DNA of 64,000 bases, taken from positions 1 to 64,000 of the forward strand of contig PKFB01000041.1 in assembly GCA_002919305.1 (NCBI GenBank), read 5' to 3'. This document shows, in pieces, positions 19,333 through 27,394 of the stretch. Source of the stretch: Actinomycetales bacterium (lineage in GTDB: Bacteria > Actinomycetota > Actinomycetes > Mycobacteriales > Micromonosporaceae). The notes under the pieces were generated by a model. The model ran no database searches. It was not told the origin of the DNA and worked only from the letters and a program-made list of their open reading frames with translations. Every line of letters starts with the position of its first letter. Positions within the stretch are counted from its first letter, which is position 1. A program made the translations under genes and the position numbers.

Positions 19333-20307
19333 GTGAGTTCCGGCCTTCCGCCTATCAGGCTCGTCATTGGTGACGAGGAGCTGCTCGTCAACCGTGCCGT
19401 GAGTGAGGTCGTCACGGCTGCACGAAACGCGGACCCCGGGGCGGATATTCGGGAATTCGAGGCGTCTCAGCTCAGTGCTGGAGAGCTAGCCGAGACGGTC
19501 AGCCCGTCCCTGTTCGGTGGTCGGCGCGTCACGGTGATCCGCAACGGCCAAGACGCGAAAAAGGACCTGATCACGGCGCTGTTGTCGTACGCCAAAAACC
19601 CCGCCGACGATGTGACGTTGGTGATCACGCACGCCGGTGGCGCCAGGGGTAAGGCCCTCACTGACGGCCTGCGCGCCGCCAAGGTCGACATCGTCACCGC
19701 CGCGAAGATCACCAAGCCGCGTGAGCGGGTCGCCTTCGTTCAGAACGAGATCCGTCGGTTGGGTGGACAGTGCTCCGAGGACGCGGCTGAAGCGCTCATC
19801 GCGGCCGTGGGCAGCGATCTTCGGGAATTGGCGTCAGCCTGCTCCCAGCTGGTAGCCGACACCGATGGCCGCATCAGCGTCGATACCGTGACCCGCTACT
19901 ACCGAGGTCGAGCCGAGGTCAGCGGTTTCACCGTCGCCGACGCGGCCATGGTGGGCGATGTCCCCGGCGCATTGGAGGCGCTCCGGTGGGCGCTTGCAAT
20001 CGGGGTCGACCCGGTTCCCATCGCCGACGCGCTCGCCGATGGGGTACGGACGGTGGCCCGCGTTATCGGGAACCCCGGTAACCCGTACCGGCTGGCCAGC
20101 ACGCTGGGCATGCCCCCTTGGAAGATCGAACGCGCGCAGCGGCAGGCGCGAGGGTGGGATCCGGCCGGCCTGGTCGAGGCCATGCGGGTCGCGGCGGAGG
20201 TGAACGCCGCCGTCAAAGGAGGCGCTGAGGACCGGGCGTACGCGTTGGAACGGGCCGTACTGGCCGTGGCCCGCGCACGCAGCGGCGGCGCCCGGGGACG
20301 CGCCTGA
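19333..20307 (+). CDS. holA: DNA polymerase III subunit delta
   Basis: About 324 residues. LVIGDEELLVNRAV at the N-terminus, the clamp-loader AAA+-like middle and the helical C-terminal collar domain (EALRWALAIGVDPVPIADALADGVR) fit HolA, the wrench subunit that opens the sliding clamp. The GTG at 19333 is chosen because GAGG lies about nine bases upstream; an earlier in-frame codon would add a non-conserved Gly/Asp-rich stretch. It is convergent with comEC, as in many actinobacteria where holA follows the com genes. Confidence 0.92.
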   Translation: MSSGLPPIRLVIGDEELLVNRAVSEVVTAARNADPGADIREFEASQLSAGELAETVSPSLFGGRRVTVIRNGQDAKKDLITALLSYAKNPADDVTLVITHAGGARGKALTDGLRAAKVDIVTAAKITKPRERVAFVQNEIRRLGGQCSEDAAEALIAAVGSDLRELASACSQLVADTDGRISVDTVTRYYRGRAEVSGFTVADAAMVGDVPGALEALRWALAIGVDPVPIADALADGVRTVARVIGNPGNPYRLASTLGMPPWKIERAQRQARGWDPAGLVEAMRVAAEVNAAVKGGAEDRAYALERAVLAVARARSGGARGRA

Positions 20308-20444
20308 CCTCAGCCGTCGCCGCAGGCGCGCTCCCCGGCGGGATGCGTAACCGGGCCCGGTACGGTGCCGTCAGGGCGTCAACACGGCGCTGAGGCGACC
20401 AACACCGGCCAAAGCCCTTGACCGAAGCCCGGAGGCCCTAAGCG

Positions 20445-22940
20445 CTATCTGAGGCGCCTCACCCGATGGGTGACCACCCGTATCTCACCCTCGTCGACCA
20501 CGATCGCGATGTCGCCATGTAGGTCGGTACGCCACACCCGGGTACCGCTGGCGCGCAACTGGGCCAGCAGGGTCGGCGACGGGTGCCCGTAGTCGTTATC
20601 GGCGCCGACCAGCACCACCGCCACCGCCGGATCGACGGCTGCCAGAAACTCCCTGTCCTGGTATGCCGAGCCGTGGTGAGGGACCTTCAGGATGTCCGCG
20701 CGTACCGGGGTCCCGGCTTCCAGCAGCGCCCGCTGCTGCTCAGTCTCGGCATCACCGGGCAGCAACAGGCGCACTCCAGCGATGGTGGCCCGCAGGATGA
20801 GGGAGTTGTTGTTCGGGTCCGACCTGGTTCCCCGCAAGGGTGTGATCGGCCCGAGTACCTCCAGTTGAAGCGGACCGACGCGTCCCCGCCATCCAGCGTG
20901 GATCCGGCGTACCGGGACACCGTGACGCGCCGCCAGGGTCGCTACAGACCGGTGGCTTTCCTCCGGTTCGAGGTACGCGCCGGTGAGCACCGTACCCACC
21001 CGCCCGTACCGGAACACCCCGGGTGCTCCCGCGACGTGATCGGCGTGGTAATGGCTGATGATCCACCACGGCACGTCACGGATCCCCAACCGGGTCAGGC
21101 ATCGGTCAGCAAGGACCGGGTCCGGTCCGGCATCGATGACCACGCCTTGCCCAGGCCCGGCCGCAAGGACCACGGTGTCGCCTTGGCCTACGTCGCAGGC
21201 GACCGCGACCCAGTGGGGTGGCGGCCACCGCCCGACCCCACAGCGGATCACCGTCTCCCCTACCAGTGCGGCGAGTATCAGGAGCGCCAGCATCCGCCGT
21301 CCTCCCGGCCGACGCATGAGGAGGCACAGCGCTGTGAGGAGCACGCACAGCAGCGTCGCGCCCGCTATTCCCGCCGGCCAAGGCAGGACGCCGCCCGGCA
21401 CGGCGGCCGCCTCCCGCGCCACGATCACCAGCCACCAGGCCGGCCAGGCCGCCAGCCAGGCGATCGCTTCGGCGCCGGTGGGCCAGACCGGGGAGAGCGC
21501 TGCGGCGGCCACGCCCAGCAGGGTGGCGGGCGCGACCGCGGGGGCGGTGAGCATGTTGGCGGGCACCGCCACCAGGCTGACCGTTCCCGCCATGCCCGCG
21601 ATCAGCGGCGCGCAAGCGACTTGGGCCGCGGCGGGTACCGCCACCGCGTCGGCGAGCCGGTGCCGGACCCCGTACCGCTGCAGTCGGTCCCGCCACCATG
21701 GCGCGATCACCAGGAGGGCGGCGGTCGCCAACACCGACAACGCGAATCCCGGGTCAGCCGCCAGTCCAGGGTCGATGACCACCAGCAGGAAGACCGCCGT
21801 GGCCAGGGCGGGCATCGCGGCCCTGGGCCGCCCGAAGGCCAGCGCCAGCAGCGCGATACCGGCCATCACGGCCGCGCGGAGCACGCTCGGCGAGGGCCTG
21901 GCCAGGATCACAAATCCCACCACCGCCAGGAGCGCCAACCCTGCCGCCCAGCGAGGACCAGCCCGGCACCACCGGGCCAGAAACAGCACGAAACCCGAGA
22001 CCAGGGCCAGATTGGCTCCCGACACCGCAGTCAAGTGGGTCAGGCCGGCATCGTAAAAGTCAGCGGCCACCATGGGGTCCAGGCGGCTGGTGTCCCCAAC
22101 CACGAGCCCGGGGAGCAACCCACCTACCTCGTTCGGCAGCGGCATGCAGGCGGCACGCAACCCCGCACGCAGGCGTCCAGCGACCTGTTGAATGACTGGG
22201 GGATCCTCAACTCGCTCCGGCGGTCCACGCACCATGAGCACCGCCGCGGTCAGATCGCCGCGTCGGCTCGGTGACAGCCACCCCTCGGCCTGGACTCGTT
22301 GTCCAGGGAGGAGCCCGTGCCACTGCTGTGCCGTCGTCAACACCACCACCCGGACGTTCAGCCGGGTCACCGTGGCTCCTGGAGCCGCTGCCTCAGCTGT
22401 CCCCGGCCGTAGCCACCGCAGCGTCGCGACCACCACCCACAGGCGTGCCCCGGCTCTGGAGGTACGCGCCTGCCTGGGGTCCTCCTTGATCACCAGCCCG
22501 GCGGTGACGACGGCTCGCTCCCGGGCCAGGTCCGCGACCGGTGCGGCGTCCCTGTGAACGGTGCGGGCCGCGGTGGCGGCTGCCCCCACCACACCCCCCA
22601 GCAGGACCGCGACGACAACTGGCATGAGAATGACTGCGCCTTGTCGGACTGTGTACCGGTGGTCCTGTACCCGTCCGATCTGCCGGTGACGTGGGCGCCT
22701 CCGCCACGCCCACAGGGCATAGGTCACCGCCAGCACGGCGGTGCCCGCGGCCACTCCGATCGCGGTAACCGGGGCCAGGTAAAGCGCCGCCAACGCAGAC
22801 AACCAGGTCCCCGCCGCCAGCCCGACCAGGCGCATGTCCCGGCGGGGCCCTCCAGCCTCCCGGGAGGCCCCGTCGTCCGACGGGGAGGACCCATCGGGAG
22901 TCGACCACGCCGTCACAGACCGCAACCCTGGAGCGGTCAC
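20445..22940 (-). CDS. comEC: ComEC/Rec2 family DNA-uptake membrane protein
   Basis: 831 residues. N-terminal membrane segments and an OB-like DUF4131 region are followed by the competence core with LTHLTAVSGANLALV and multiple helices, then a C-terminal metallo-beta-lactamase domain: VACDVGQGDTVVL, ISHYHADHVAG (HxHxDH), LLLPGDAE and KVPHHGSAYQD. ComEC forms the inner-membrane channel for incoming single-stranded DNA; the MBL part probably degrades the other strand. The start overlaps the comEA stop by four bases (ATGA). Natural competence in this organism is not shown by the genes alone. Confidence 0.93.
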   Translation of the reverse strand: MTAPGLRSVTAWSTPDGSSPSDDGASREAGGPRRDMRLVGLAAGTWLSALAALYLAPVTAIGVAAGTAVLAVTYALWAWRRRPRHRQIGRVQDHRYTVRQGAVILMPVVVAVLLGGVVGAAATAARTVHRDAAPVADLARERAVVTAGLVIKEDPRQARTSRAGARLWVVVATLRWLRPGTAEAAAPGATVTRLNVRVVVLTTAQQWHGLLPGQRVQAEGWLSPSRRGDLTAAVLMVRGPPERVEDPPVIQQVAGRLRAGLRAACMPLPNEVGGLLPGLVVGDTSRLDPMVAADFYDAGLTHLTAVSGANLALVSGFVLFLARWCRAGPRWAAGLALLAVVGFVILARPSPSVLRAAVMAGIALLALAFGRPRAAMPALATAVFLLVVIDPGLAADPGFALSVLATAALLVIAPWWRDRLQRYGVRHRLADAVAVPAAAQVACAPLIAGMAGTVSLVAVPANMLTAPAVAPATLLGVAAAALSPVWPTGAEAIAWLAAWPAWWLVIVAREAAAVPGGVLPWPAGIAGATLLCVLLTALCLLMRRPGGRRMLALLILAALVGETVIRCGVGRWPPPHWVAVACDVGQGDTVVLAAGPGQGVVIDAGPDPVLADRCLTRLGIRDVPWWIISHYHADHVAGAPGVFRYGRVGTVLTGAYLEPEESHRSVATLAARHGVPVRRIHAGWRGRVGPLQLEVLGPITPLRGTRSDPNNNSLILRATIAGVRLLLPGDAETEQQRALLEAGTPVRADILKVPHHGSAYQDREFLAAVDPAVAVVLVGADNDYGHPSPTLLAQLRASGTRVWRTDLHGDIAIVVDEGEIRVVTHRVRRLR

Positions 22941-23764
22941 ACCGTCACCAGTTCCCGAAGCTGCTCGTACCGGGCGTCCCCGATACCGCTGACCTCCCGC
23001 AGCTGCTCAACCGAACGGAAACCCCCATGCCGCTCGCGATAGTCCAGGATCCGAGCGGCGAGCACCGGCCCTACCCCTGGCAGCGTGTCCAGCTGCTCCA
23101 GGGTGGCGGTGTTGAGATTGACCGGACCGCCCACCGGTGCCGCTCCTCCCCCGCCGGCTGGCATGGGGAGAGCTCCCTGGGCGAGCGCCTCTGGCGGTGG
23201 CGTGACGCCCACCAGGACCAGCTCACCGTCGGTCAGCCGTCGCGCCAAGTTCAGGTAACCGATGTCGGTGTCCGGGAGGACTCCACCGGCTCCCTCAATC
23301 GCGTCAGCGACCCGCGCCCCGGCAGGCAGCTCCACCAACCCGGGCCGATGGACCCGCCCGGCCACTGCGACCACGATCGAGGCCGACGCTGTCGGAGCAC
23401 CGGTCCGCAACGCTTCCTCGTTCGGCTGCTCATTGTTCGACGTGGCTTCCGCCGCTATAGGAGCCGTAGGAGCCTCAACGGGTACGGCCTCCACATGGGG
23501 CCGTCCGCGCCACGCTATCCAGCCGACCGTAAGCAGGATCACCAGGGCCACGGCCGCGACGGCAGCCACTCCACGACGCCCCGGACTGAACAACGCAACG
23601 ACTCGCTCCAAACCCGACTCCGGCTCAGCAACGGCGGATTCGCCGGATGACCGCGGGATGCGAGGGGAGCGCTCCTCACAGACCGGACGCTCCTCACAGG
23701 CCCGCTCGCTGACAGGCAGGCCTTCGTAATCGACGGAGAGGGCATCTGAACGCTGGGCGACCAT
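22937..23764 (-). CDS. comEA: ComEA-type helix-hairpin-helix DNA-binding protein
   Basis: 275 residues. A cytoplasmic N-terminus, one membrane segment (GVAAVAAVALVILLTVGWIA, ~63-82), a SLBB domain (AGRVHRPGLVELPAGARV to LVLVG) and a C-terminal pair of HhH motifs (NLNTATLEQLDTLPGVGPVL; LREVSGIGDARYEQL) make it a ComEA, the membrane-anchored DNA receptor for transformation. Overlaps comEC by four bases. Two DnaA-box sequences lie ~50-80 bases upstream of its start. Confidence 0.93.
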   Translation of the reverse strand: MVAQRSDALSVDYEGLPVSERACEERPVCEERSPRIPRSSGESAVAEPESGLERVVALFSPGRRGVAAVAAVALVILLTVGWIAWRGRPHVEAVPVEAPTAPIAAEATSNNEQPNEEALRTGAPTASASIVVAVAGRVHRPGLVELPAGARVADAIEGAGGVLPDTDIGYLNLARRLTDGELVLVGVTPPPEALAQGALPMPAGGGGAAPVGGPVNLNTATLEQLDTLPGVGPVLAARILDYRERHGGFRSVEQLREVSGIGDARYEQLRELVTV

Positions 23765-23816
23765 GCGAGGACTTTAAGCAACCGCCCAGTCCGCAAGAAA
23801 CGACGAATATCTATGT

Positions 23817-23844
23817 TGTGGACAACAAGGACGGTTGTGGATAA
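23817..23844 (-). promoter_or_regulatory. Pair of DnaA-box sequences upstream of comEA
   Basis: On the minus strand TTATCCACA (23844-23836) and TTGTCCACA (23825-23817) occur in the same orientation, 19 bp centre to centre. The first is the E. coli strong box; the second is the preferred Streptomyces form. They lie in the upstream region of comEA, in a locally AT-richer patch. No further clustered boxes are seen, so this is not an oriC; regulation by DnaA or a titration site is inference. Confidence 0.55.
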
Positions 23845-23957
23845 GTAATGGCGAACACGGAGAATCTGCTAACAGAACATCAGGAATGACGACTGCGCGA
23901 CCTGCGCCACACTCACCGGCGCTCAGCGGCCCACCGACGCGGCAGCGGGCCGCACGT

Positions 23958-24836
23958 TCACACGCGGGAGACGACAACCCCCAGCAGGCCCGGCCCAACA
24001 TGCGCGGCCACGGCGGCACCGACTTCGCAGGTGTACAGGTGACGCACCTTAGACAGTCGCGCGGTCAATCGCTCGCCGAAGGCCGCTGCCCGCTCCGGGT
24101 TTTGCAGGTAGTGGACCGCGATGTCCACCTCGTCGCCTCCCGCCGCGTGAACCGCGAGCTCTTCCAACCGCGCCAACGCGCGGCTCGTGGTCCGTACCCG
24201 CTCCTTGACCACGACCCTGCCATCCGCCACATGCAGAATCGGTTTCACCGACAACGCCGTGCCGACCAACGCTTCGGCGGCGCTGATCCGACCGCCTCGA
24301 CGCAGGTACTCCAGGCTGTCCACATAGAACAGGGCGGTGGTGCGGGCAGCGGCTTGCTCCGCCGCGCGGCGTACCTGATCCAAGTCGCCGCCTTCCTGGG
24401 CGGCCTGGGCCGCCGCCAAGACGGGGAACCCCAGCCCCATGCCGGTAGAGCGCGCGTCCACTACAGCCACTTGATCCCCGAACCCGACGGCCGCGGTCAC
24501 CGCCGAGTCGTAGGTGCTTGACAGGTGGGCAGAGAGGTGGATGGACACCACGCCGCTGACACCGGCATCGAGCAGCTCCGCGTACACCTCCGCGAACTCC
24601 ATTGGGCTCGGGCGGGAGGTGGTGACGCGAAGATGCCGATACTGCAATGCCCGCGCCACATCGGCCGGCGTCACCTCGATCCCTTCCCGCCCCGAAACCC
24701 CTGACACGACGACATGGAGCGGAATAACGCGTATGCCGTATTTGTCGGTGACCGTCTCGGGCAGGTAGGCGGTGGAATCGGTCACCACGGCAACCGAGGA
24801 GGATGCGACCACGACAGGGATCACATCACATTCCAC
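23958..24836 (-). CDS. DegV family fatty-acid-binding protein
   Basis: 292 residues. SVAVVTDSTAYLP at the start, RVTTSRPSP (the T-S-x-P lipid-headgroup loop), IHLSAHLSSTYDSA and SLEYLRRGGRIS are DegV landmarks. DegV/FakB proteins hold a fatty acid for phosphorylation by FakA or related uses. It lies between comEA and the gpgP-rsfS-nadD run, the same context as in mycobacteria. The start could lie a few codons later than 24836. Confidence 0.92.
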   Translation of the reverse strand: MECDVIPVVVASSSVAVVTDSTAYLPETVTDKYGIRVIPLHVVVSGVSGREGIEVTPADVARALQYRHLRVTTSRPSPMEFAEVYAELLDAGVSGVVSIHLSAHLSSTYDSAVTAAVGFGDQVAVVDARSTGMGLGFPVLAAAQAAQEGGDLDQVRRAAEQAAARTTALFYVDSLEYLRRGGRISAAEALVGTALSVKPILHVADGRVVVKERVRTTSRALARLEELAVHAAGGDEVDIAVHYLQNPERAAAFGERLTARLSKVRHLYTCEVGAAVAAHVGPGLLGVVVSRV

Positions 24837-24915
24837 GCCACGCCACCCGTGGGTCGTACCCCACGCGCCGCCGCGTCGTCCCTCACCGGGTGAGCCCGCT
24901 GAGGCATAAGCCCGT

Positions 24916-25416
24916 CTAGGCGGGCCGCACCTGCAGCACCCAGAAGGGGACGCCCTGTTGACAGAAGGACATCACATCCGGCGCCTCGTAGCCGGTGACC
25001 GTGACCGTGGCGCCGGGCCGCAACTGCTGCAGCACATGTGGGCTGTCGCCGAGCAGCAGATAACTGTCTTGTGCCGTCTGCAGGATCAGGCACCCCGACT
25101 CCACCCCCTCCTCGACAGTGCCGGTGAGCTGCTGGGTTTCAACGTCCCCGCCCCCGGGCAGCGGGGTGTACGGCGTACCTGACGTCGGCCCACCCACGGA
25201 GCCCGACGTGGCGGGGGAGCTGGGTACGCTCGAGGGCCCGACAGCACCGGCAGAGGTGGTGACCGCTGGAGAGGCGGTGCGAGAGCCGCCGGCACGGTTG
25301 ATCGGGCCTCCACATCCGGTCAGGGCACCGAGCAGCACCAAGCCGACCAGAAACCACCCCACCGGCCCCACCACAGGGCGATGCTCCCTCTCAGGCATGA
25401 GACGTCTGTTAACCAT
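24916..25416 (-). CDS. Secreted lipoprotein of unknown function
   Basis: 166 residues. The signal sequence GWFLVGLVLLGALTGC ends in the lipobox LTGC, so the mature protein starts at the Cys and is anchored outside the membrane. A Ser/Thr/Pro/Gly-rich linker (~45-90) is followed by a compact C-terminal domain with two Cys residues (ESGCLILQ; SFCQQG) that may form a disulfide. VTVTGYEAPDVMSF resembles small beta-barrel folds, but I recognise no family. Confidence 0.75.
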   Translation of the reverse strand: MVNRRLMPEREHRPVVGPVGWFLVGLVLLGALTGCGGPINRAGGSRTASPAVTTSAGAVGPSSVPSSPATSGSVGGPTSGTPYTPLPGGGDVETQQLTGTVEEGVESGCLILQTAQDSYLLLGDSPHVLQQLRPGATVTVTGYEAPDVMSFCQQGVPFWVLQVRPA

Positions 25417-25491
25417 GGGGTTCTCATACCAGTGCGACGGGGAAGGAAAAGCAGCGGTTCCCAGCGCTGTGTGACCAGGCAGCGGCCCCGG

Positions 25492-26097
25492 TCACAGCTG
25501 AGGACCGACGTTGTACGTCTCCATCCGCCACGCTCCCCCACGGCCCTGCCGCAGCTCAATCCAGTGGCAGTTAGCCAGTGGCCCTAAGGTGTGCGGCACG
25601 GTGTTGGCCCATCCCAGGAAAGCACCGACTCCGTGGCGAGCGGCGCCCCCGTGGGTCACCACCACCGCCGTGCCTCCCTGTGCCCGCTCGGCGATGTCGG
25701 CCAACGCTGCGCTTACCCGCTTGCCCACATCGTCGTAGCTTTCAATACCGACGTCGGTCACGGGCTCACCGCGCCGCCACTGCTGAAACTTCTCAGGCCA
25801 CCGCGCCTCGATCTCCGGGTGGGTCAGCCCTTCCCACAGCCCGTAGACCCGTTCCCGCAGCCGGCTGTCGGTGTCCACCGGCAGCCCGGTCAGCGTGGCC
25901 AGCGCCTGGGCTGTGTCCTGGGCCCGCCGCAGATCGCTGGAGACGATCAGATCAGGGTTTTTAGCGACCAGCAGCTGTGCGGCGGCCGCCGCCTGCTGCC
26001 GACCGACGTCATCGAGGTCAACGTCGGTCTGTCCCTGGATGCGTTGCTGCTGATTCCAGACCGTCTGTCCGTGGCGCCATACGATGAGTCGGGTCAC
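25492..26097 (-). CDS. Histidine phosphatase, probable glucosyl-3-phosphoglycerate phosphatase (GpgP-like)
   Basis: 201 residues. RHGQTVWN near the start is the phosphohistidine loop, with RERVYGLWEGLT and the second histidine in VVVTHGGAARHG. The position directly after rsfS and nadD matches Mycobacterium gpgP, which dephosphorylates glucosyl-3-phosphoglycerate in methylglucose-lipopolysaccharide synthesis; the specific substrate here is inferred from context. Its ATG overlaps the rsfS stop by four bases. Confidence 0.82.
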   Translation of the reverse strand: MTRLIVWRHGQTVWNQQQRIQGQTDVDLDDVGRQQAAAAAQLLVAKNPDLIVSSDLRRAQDTAQALATLTGLPVDTDSRLRERVYGLWEGLTHPEIEARWPEKFQQWRRGEPVTDVGIESYDDVGKRVSAALADIAERAQGGTAVVVTHGGAARHGVGAFLGWANTVPHTLGPLANCHWIELRQGRGGAWRMETYNVGPQL

Positions 26098-26501
26098 TCC
26101 CGCCCCTCCGCAGCACCGGACACCGCCCCCTCGGTAACCAGGTCACGGTCGACGAACGGGATGACGGGGCAGTCCTTCCACAGTCGATCCAGCTCGTAGA
26201 AACGGCGCTCGTCGGTGTGCTGGACGTGGATCACCAGATCGACGTAGTCCAAAAGCACCCAGCGTCCTTCCCGCTCGCCCTCCCGGCGGACGGGCTTGGC
26301 TTTCAGCGCCAGCAGCCGTTCCTCGATGGCCTCCACGATCGCTCCCACCTGCCGCTCGTTGGGGGCCGATGTCAGGAGGAACACATCAGTGATCGACAGA
26401 CGCTCGCTCACATCCAGGATCAGGATCTCCTGGGCTTTCTTGTCCGCGGCGGCCTGCGCGGCGGCCAGCGCCAGCTCGCGGGCGTACTCCGATGCGGGCA
26501 C
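26094..26501 (-). CDS. rsfS: Ribosomal silencing factor RsfS
   Basis: About 135 residues. ILILDVSERLSITDVFLLTSAPNERQVGAI and the ending YELDRLWKDCPVIPF are typical of the RsfS/Iojap family, which binds uL14 and blocks 50S-30S joining in starvation. GTG at 26501 is chosen: GGAAGGAG lies four bases upstream. A longer frame to 26555 has no homology. It lies 126 bases after nadD and overlaps the phosphatase gene by four. Confidence 0.95.
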   Translation of the reverse strand: MPASEYARELALAAAQAAADKKAQEILILDVSERLSITDVFLLTSAPNERQVGAIVEAIEERLLALKAKPVRREGEREGRWVLLDYVDLVIHVQHTDERRFYELDRLWKDCPVIPFVDRDLVTEGAVSGAAEGRE

Positions 26502-26627
26502 CGATCTCCTTCCGGTTCGGACGATGGGCTGGCCGCCGGTGGCGGCCGGGTTCACGGTCCAAGCCTCTCACGATCGGACGCGACCACCCGAGTACCGTAG
26601 GTGTTTCGTCCTCGTAATACCCAAAAT

Positions 26628-27233
26628 TCAGTGGGGTGGTTCTGGAGGACCGTTGCGGTACAGCTTCCGTTTGGCGATGTACTGCACCACGCCGTCGGGA
26701 ACCAGGTACCACACTGGCTTGCCCTCACTGACCCGGCGGCGGCAGTCGCTGGACGAGATCGCCATCGCCGGCACCTCAACCAGGCTGACCGCGTCCTGTG
26801 GCAGATGCGCCGCGGAGAGCTTGTACCCCGGCCGGGTGACTCCGACGAAGTGAGCCAGCCCGAACATGGTTTCGGGATCTTTCCAGGACAGGATGGCCTC
26901 GAGCGCATCCGCGCCGGTGATGAAGTACAGCTCCACGTCGGGCCCGTATATGGCCCGCAGATCCCGCAGTGTGTCGACGGTATAGGTGGGCCCACCCCGG
27001 TCGATATCAACCCGGCTGACGTGGAAGCGAGGATTGGAGGCGGTGGCCACCACCGTCATCAGATAACGGTCTTCTGCGGAACTGACGTAGGTGCCATCCT
27101 TCTGCCACGGTTGCCCCGTGGGTACAAACACCACCTCATCCAGGTTGAAAAGGTGCGCCACTTCACTGGCTGCCACCAAGTGTCCGTGGTGGATGGGATC
27201 GAACGTCCCACCCATGACTCCGACTCGTCGCAC
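26628..27233 (-). CDS. nadD: Nicotinate-nucleotide adenylyltransferase
   Basis: 201 residues. [15 protein letters not shown] holds the nucleotidyltransferase GxFxPxHxGH signature; [21 protein letters not shown] is the ISSxxRR ATP-binding motif. NadD makes deamido-NAD from nicotinate mononucleotide and ATP. It leads nadD-rsfS-gpgP as in other actinobacteria. Confidence 0.96.
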   Translation of the reverse strand: MRRVGVMGGTFDPIHHGHLVAASEVAHLFNLDEVVFVPTGQPWQKDGTYVSSAEDRYLMTVVATASNPRFHVSRVDIDRGGPTYTVDTLRDLRAIYGPDVELYFITGADALEAILSWKDPETMFGLAHFVGVTRPGYKLSAAHLPQDAVSLVEVPAMAISSSDCRRRVSEGKPVWYLVPDGVVQYIAKRKLYRNGPPEPPH

Positions 27234-27394
27234 CGCCGCATCGTAAGCCGACGTTCAGCAGTCGCGCTCACTTGCATCGAGTGAGGTGATCCACACAGTG
27301 GTCTGACCGGACAGTGCCTCCCAGAGGGCGCAGCCTTCGGCTACGACAAATCAATAGACAAGCTGGTAGATATCGACAGATACCGCCGGATCGG

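Noticed and set aside
20583-22274. 563-codon plus-strand frame opposite comEC
   Set aside because: Antisense to well-conserved ComEC domains; Arg/Gln/His-rich composition without any motif.
23817-23844. Chromosomal origin of replication
   Set aside because: Only two boxes and no dnaA/dnaN genes nearby; a true actinobacterial origin has many boxes.
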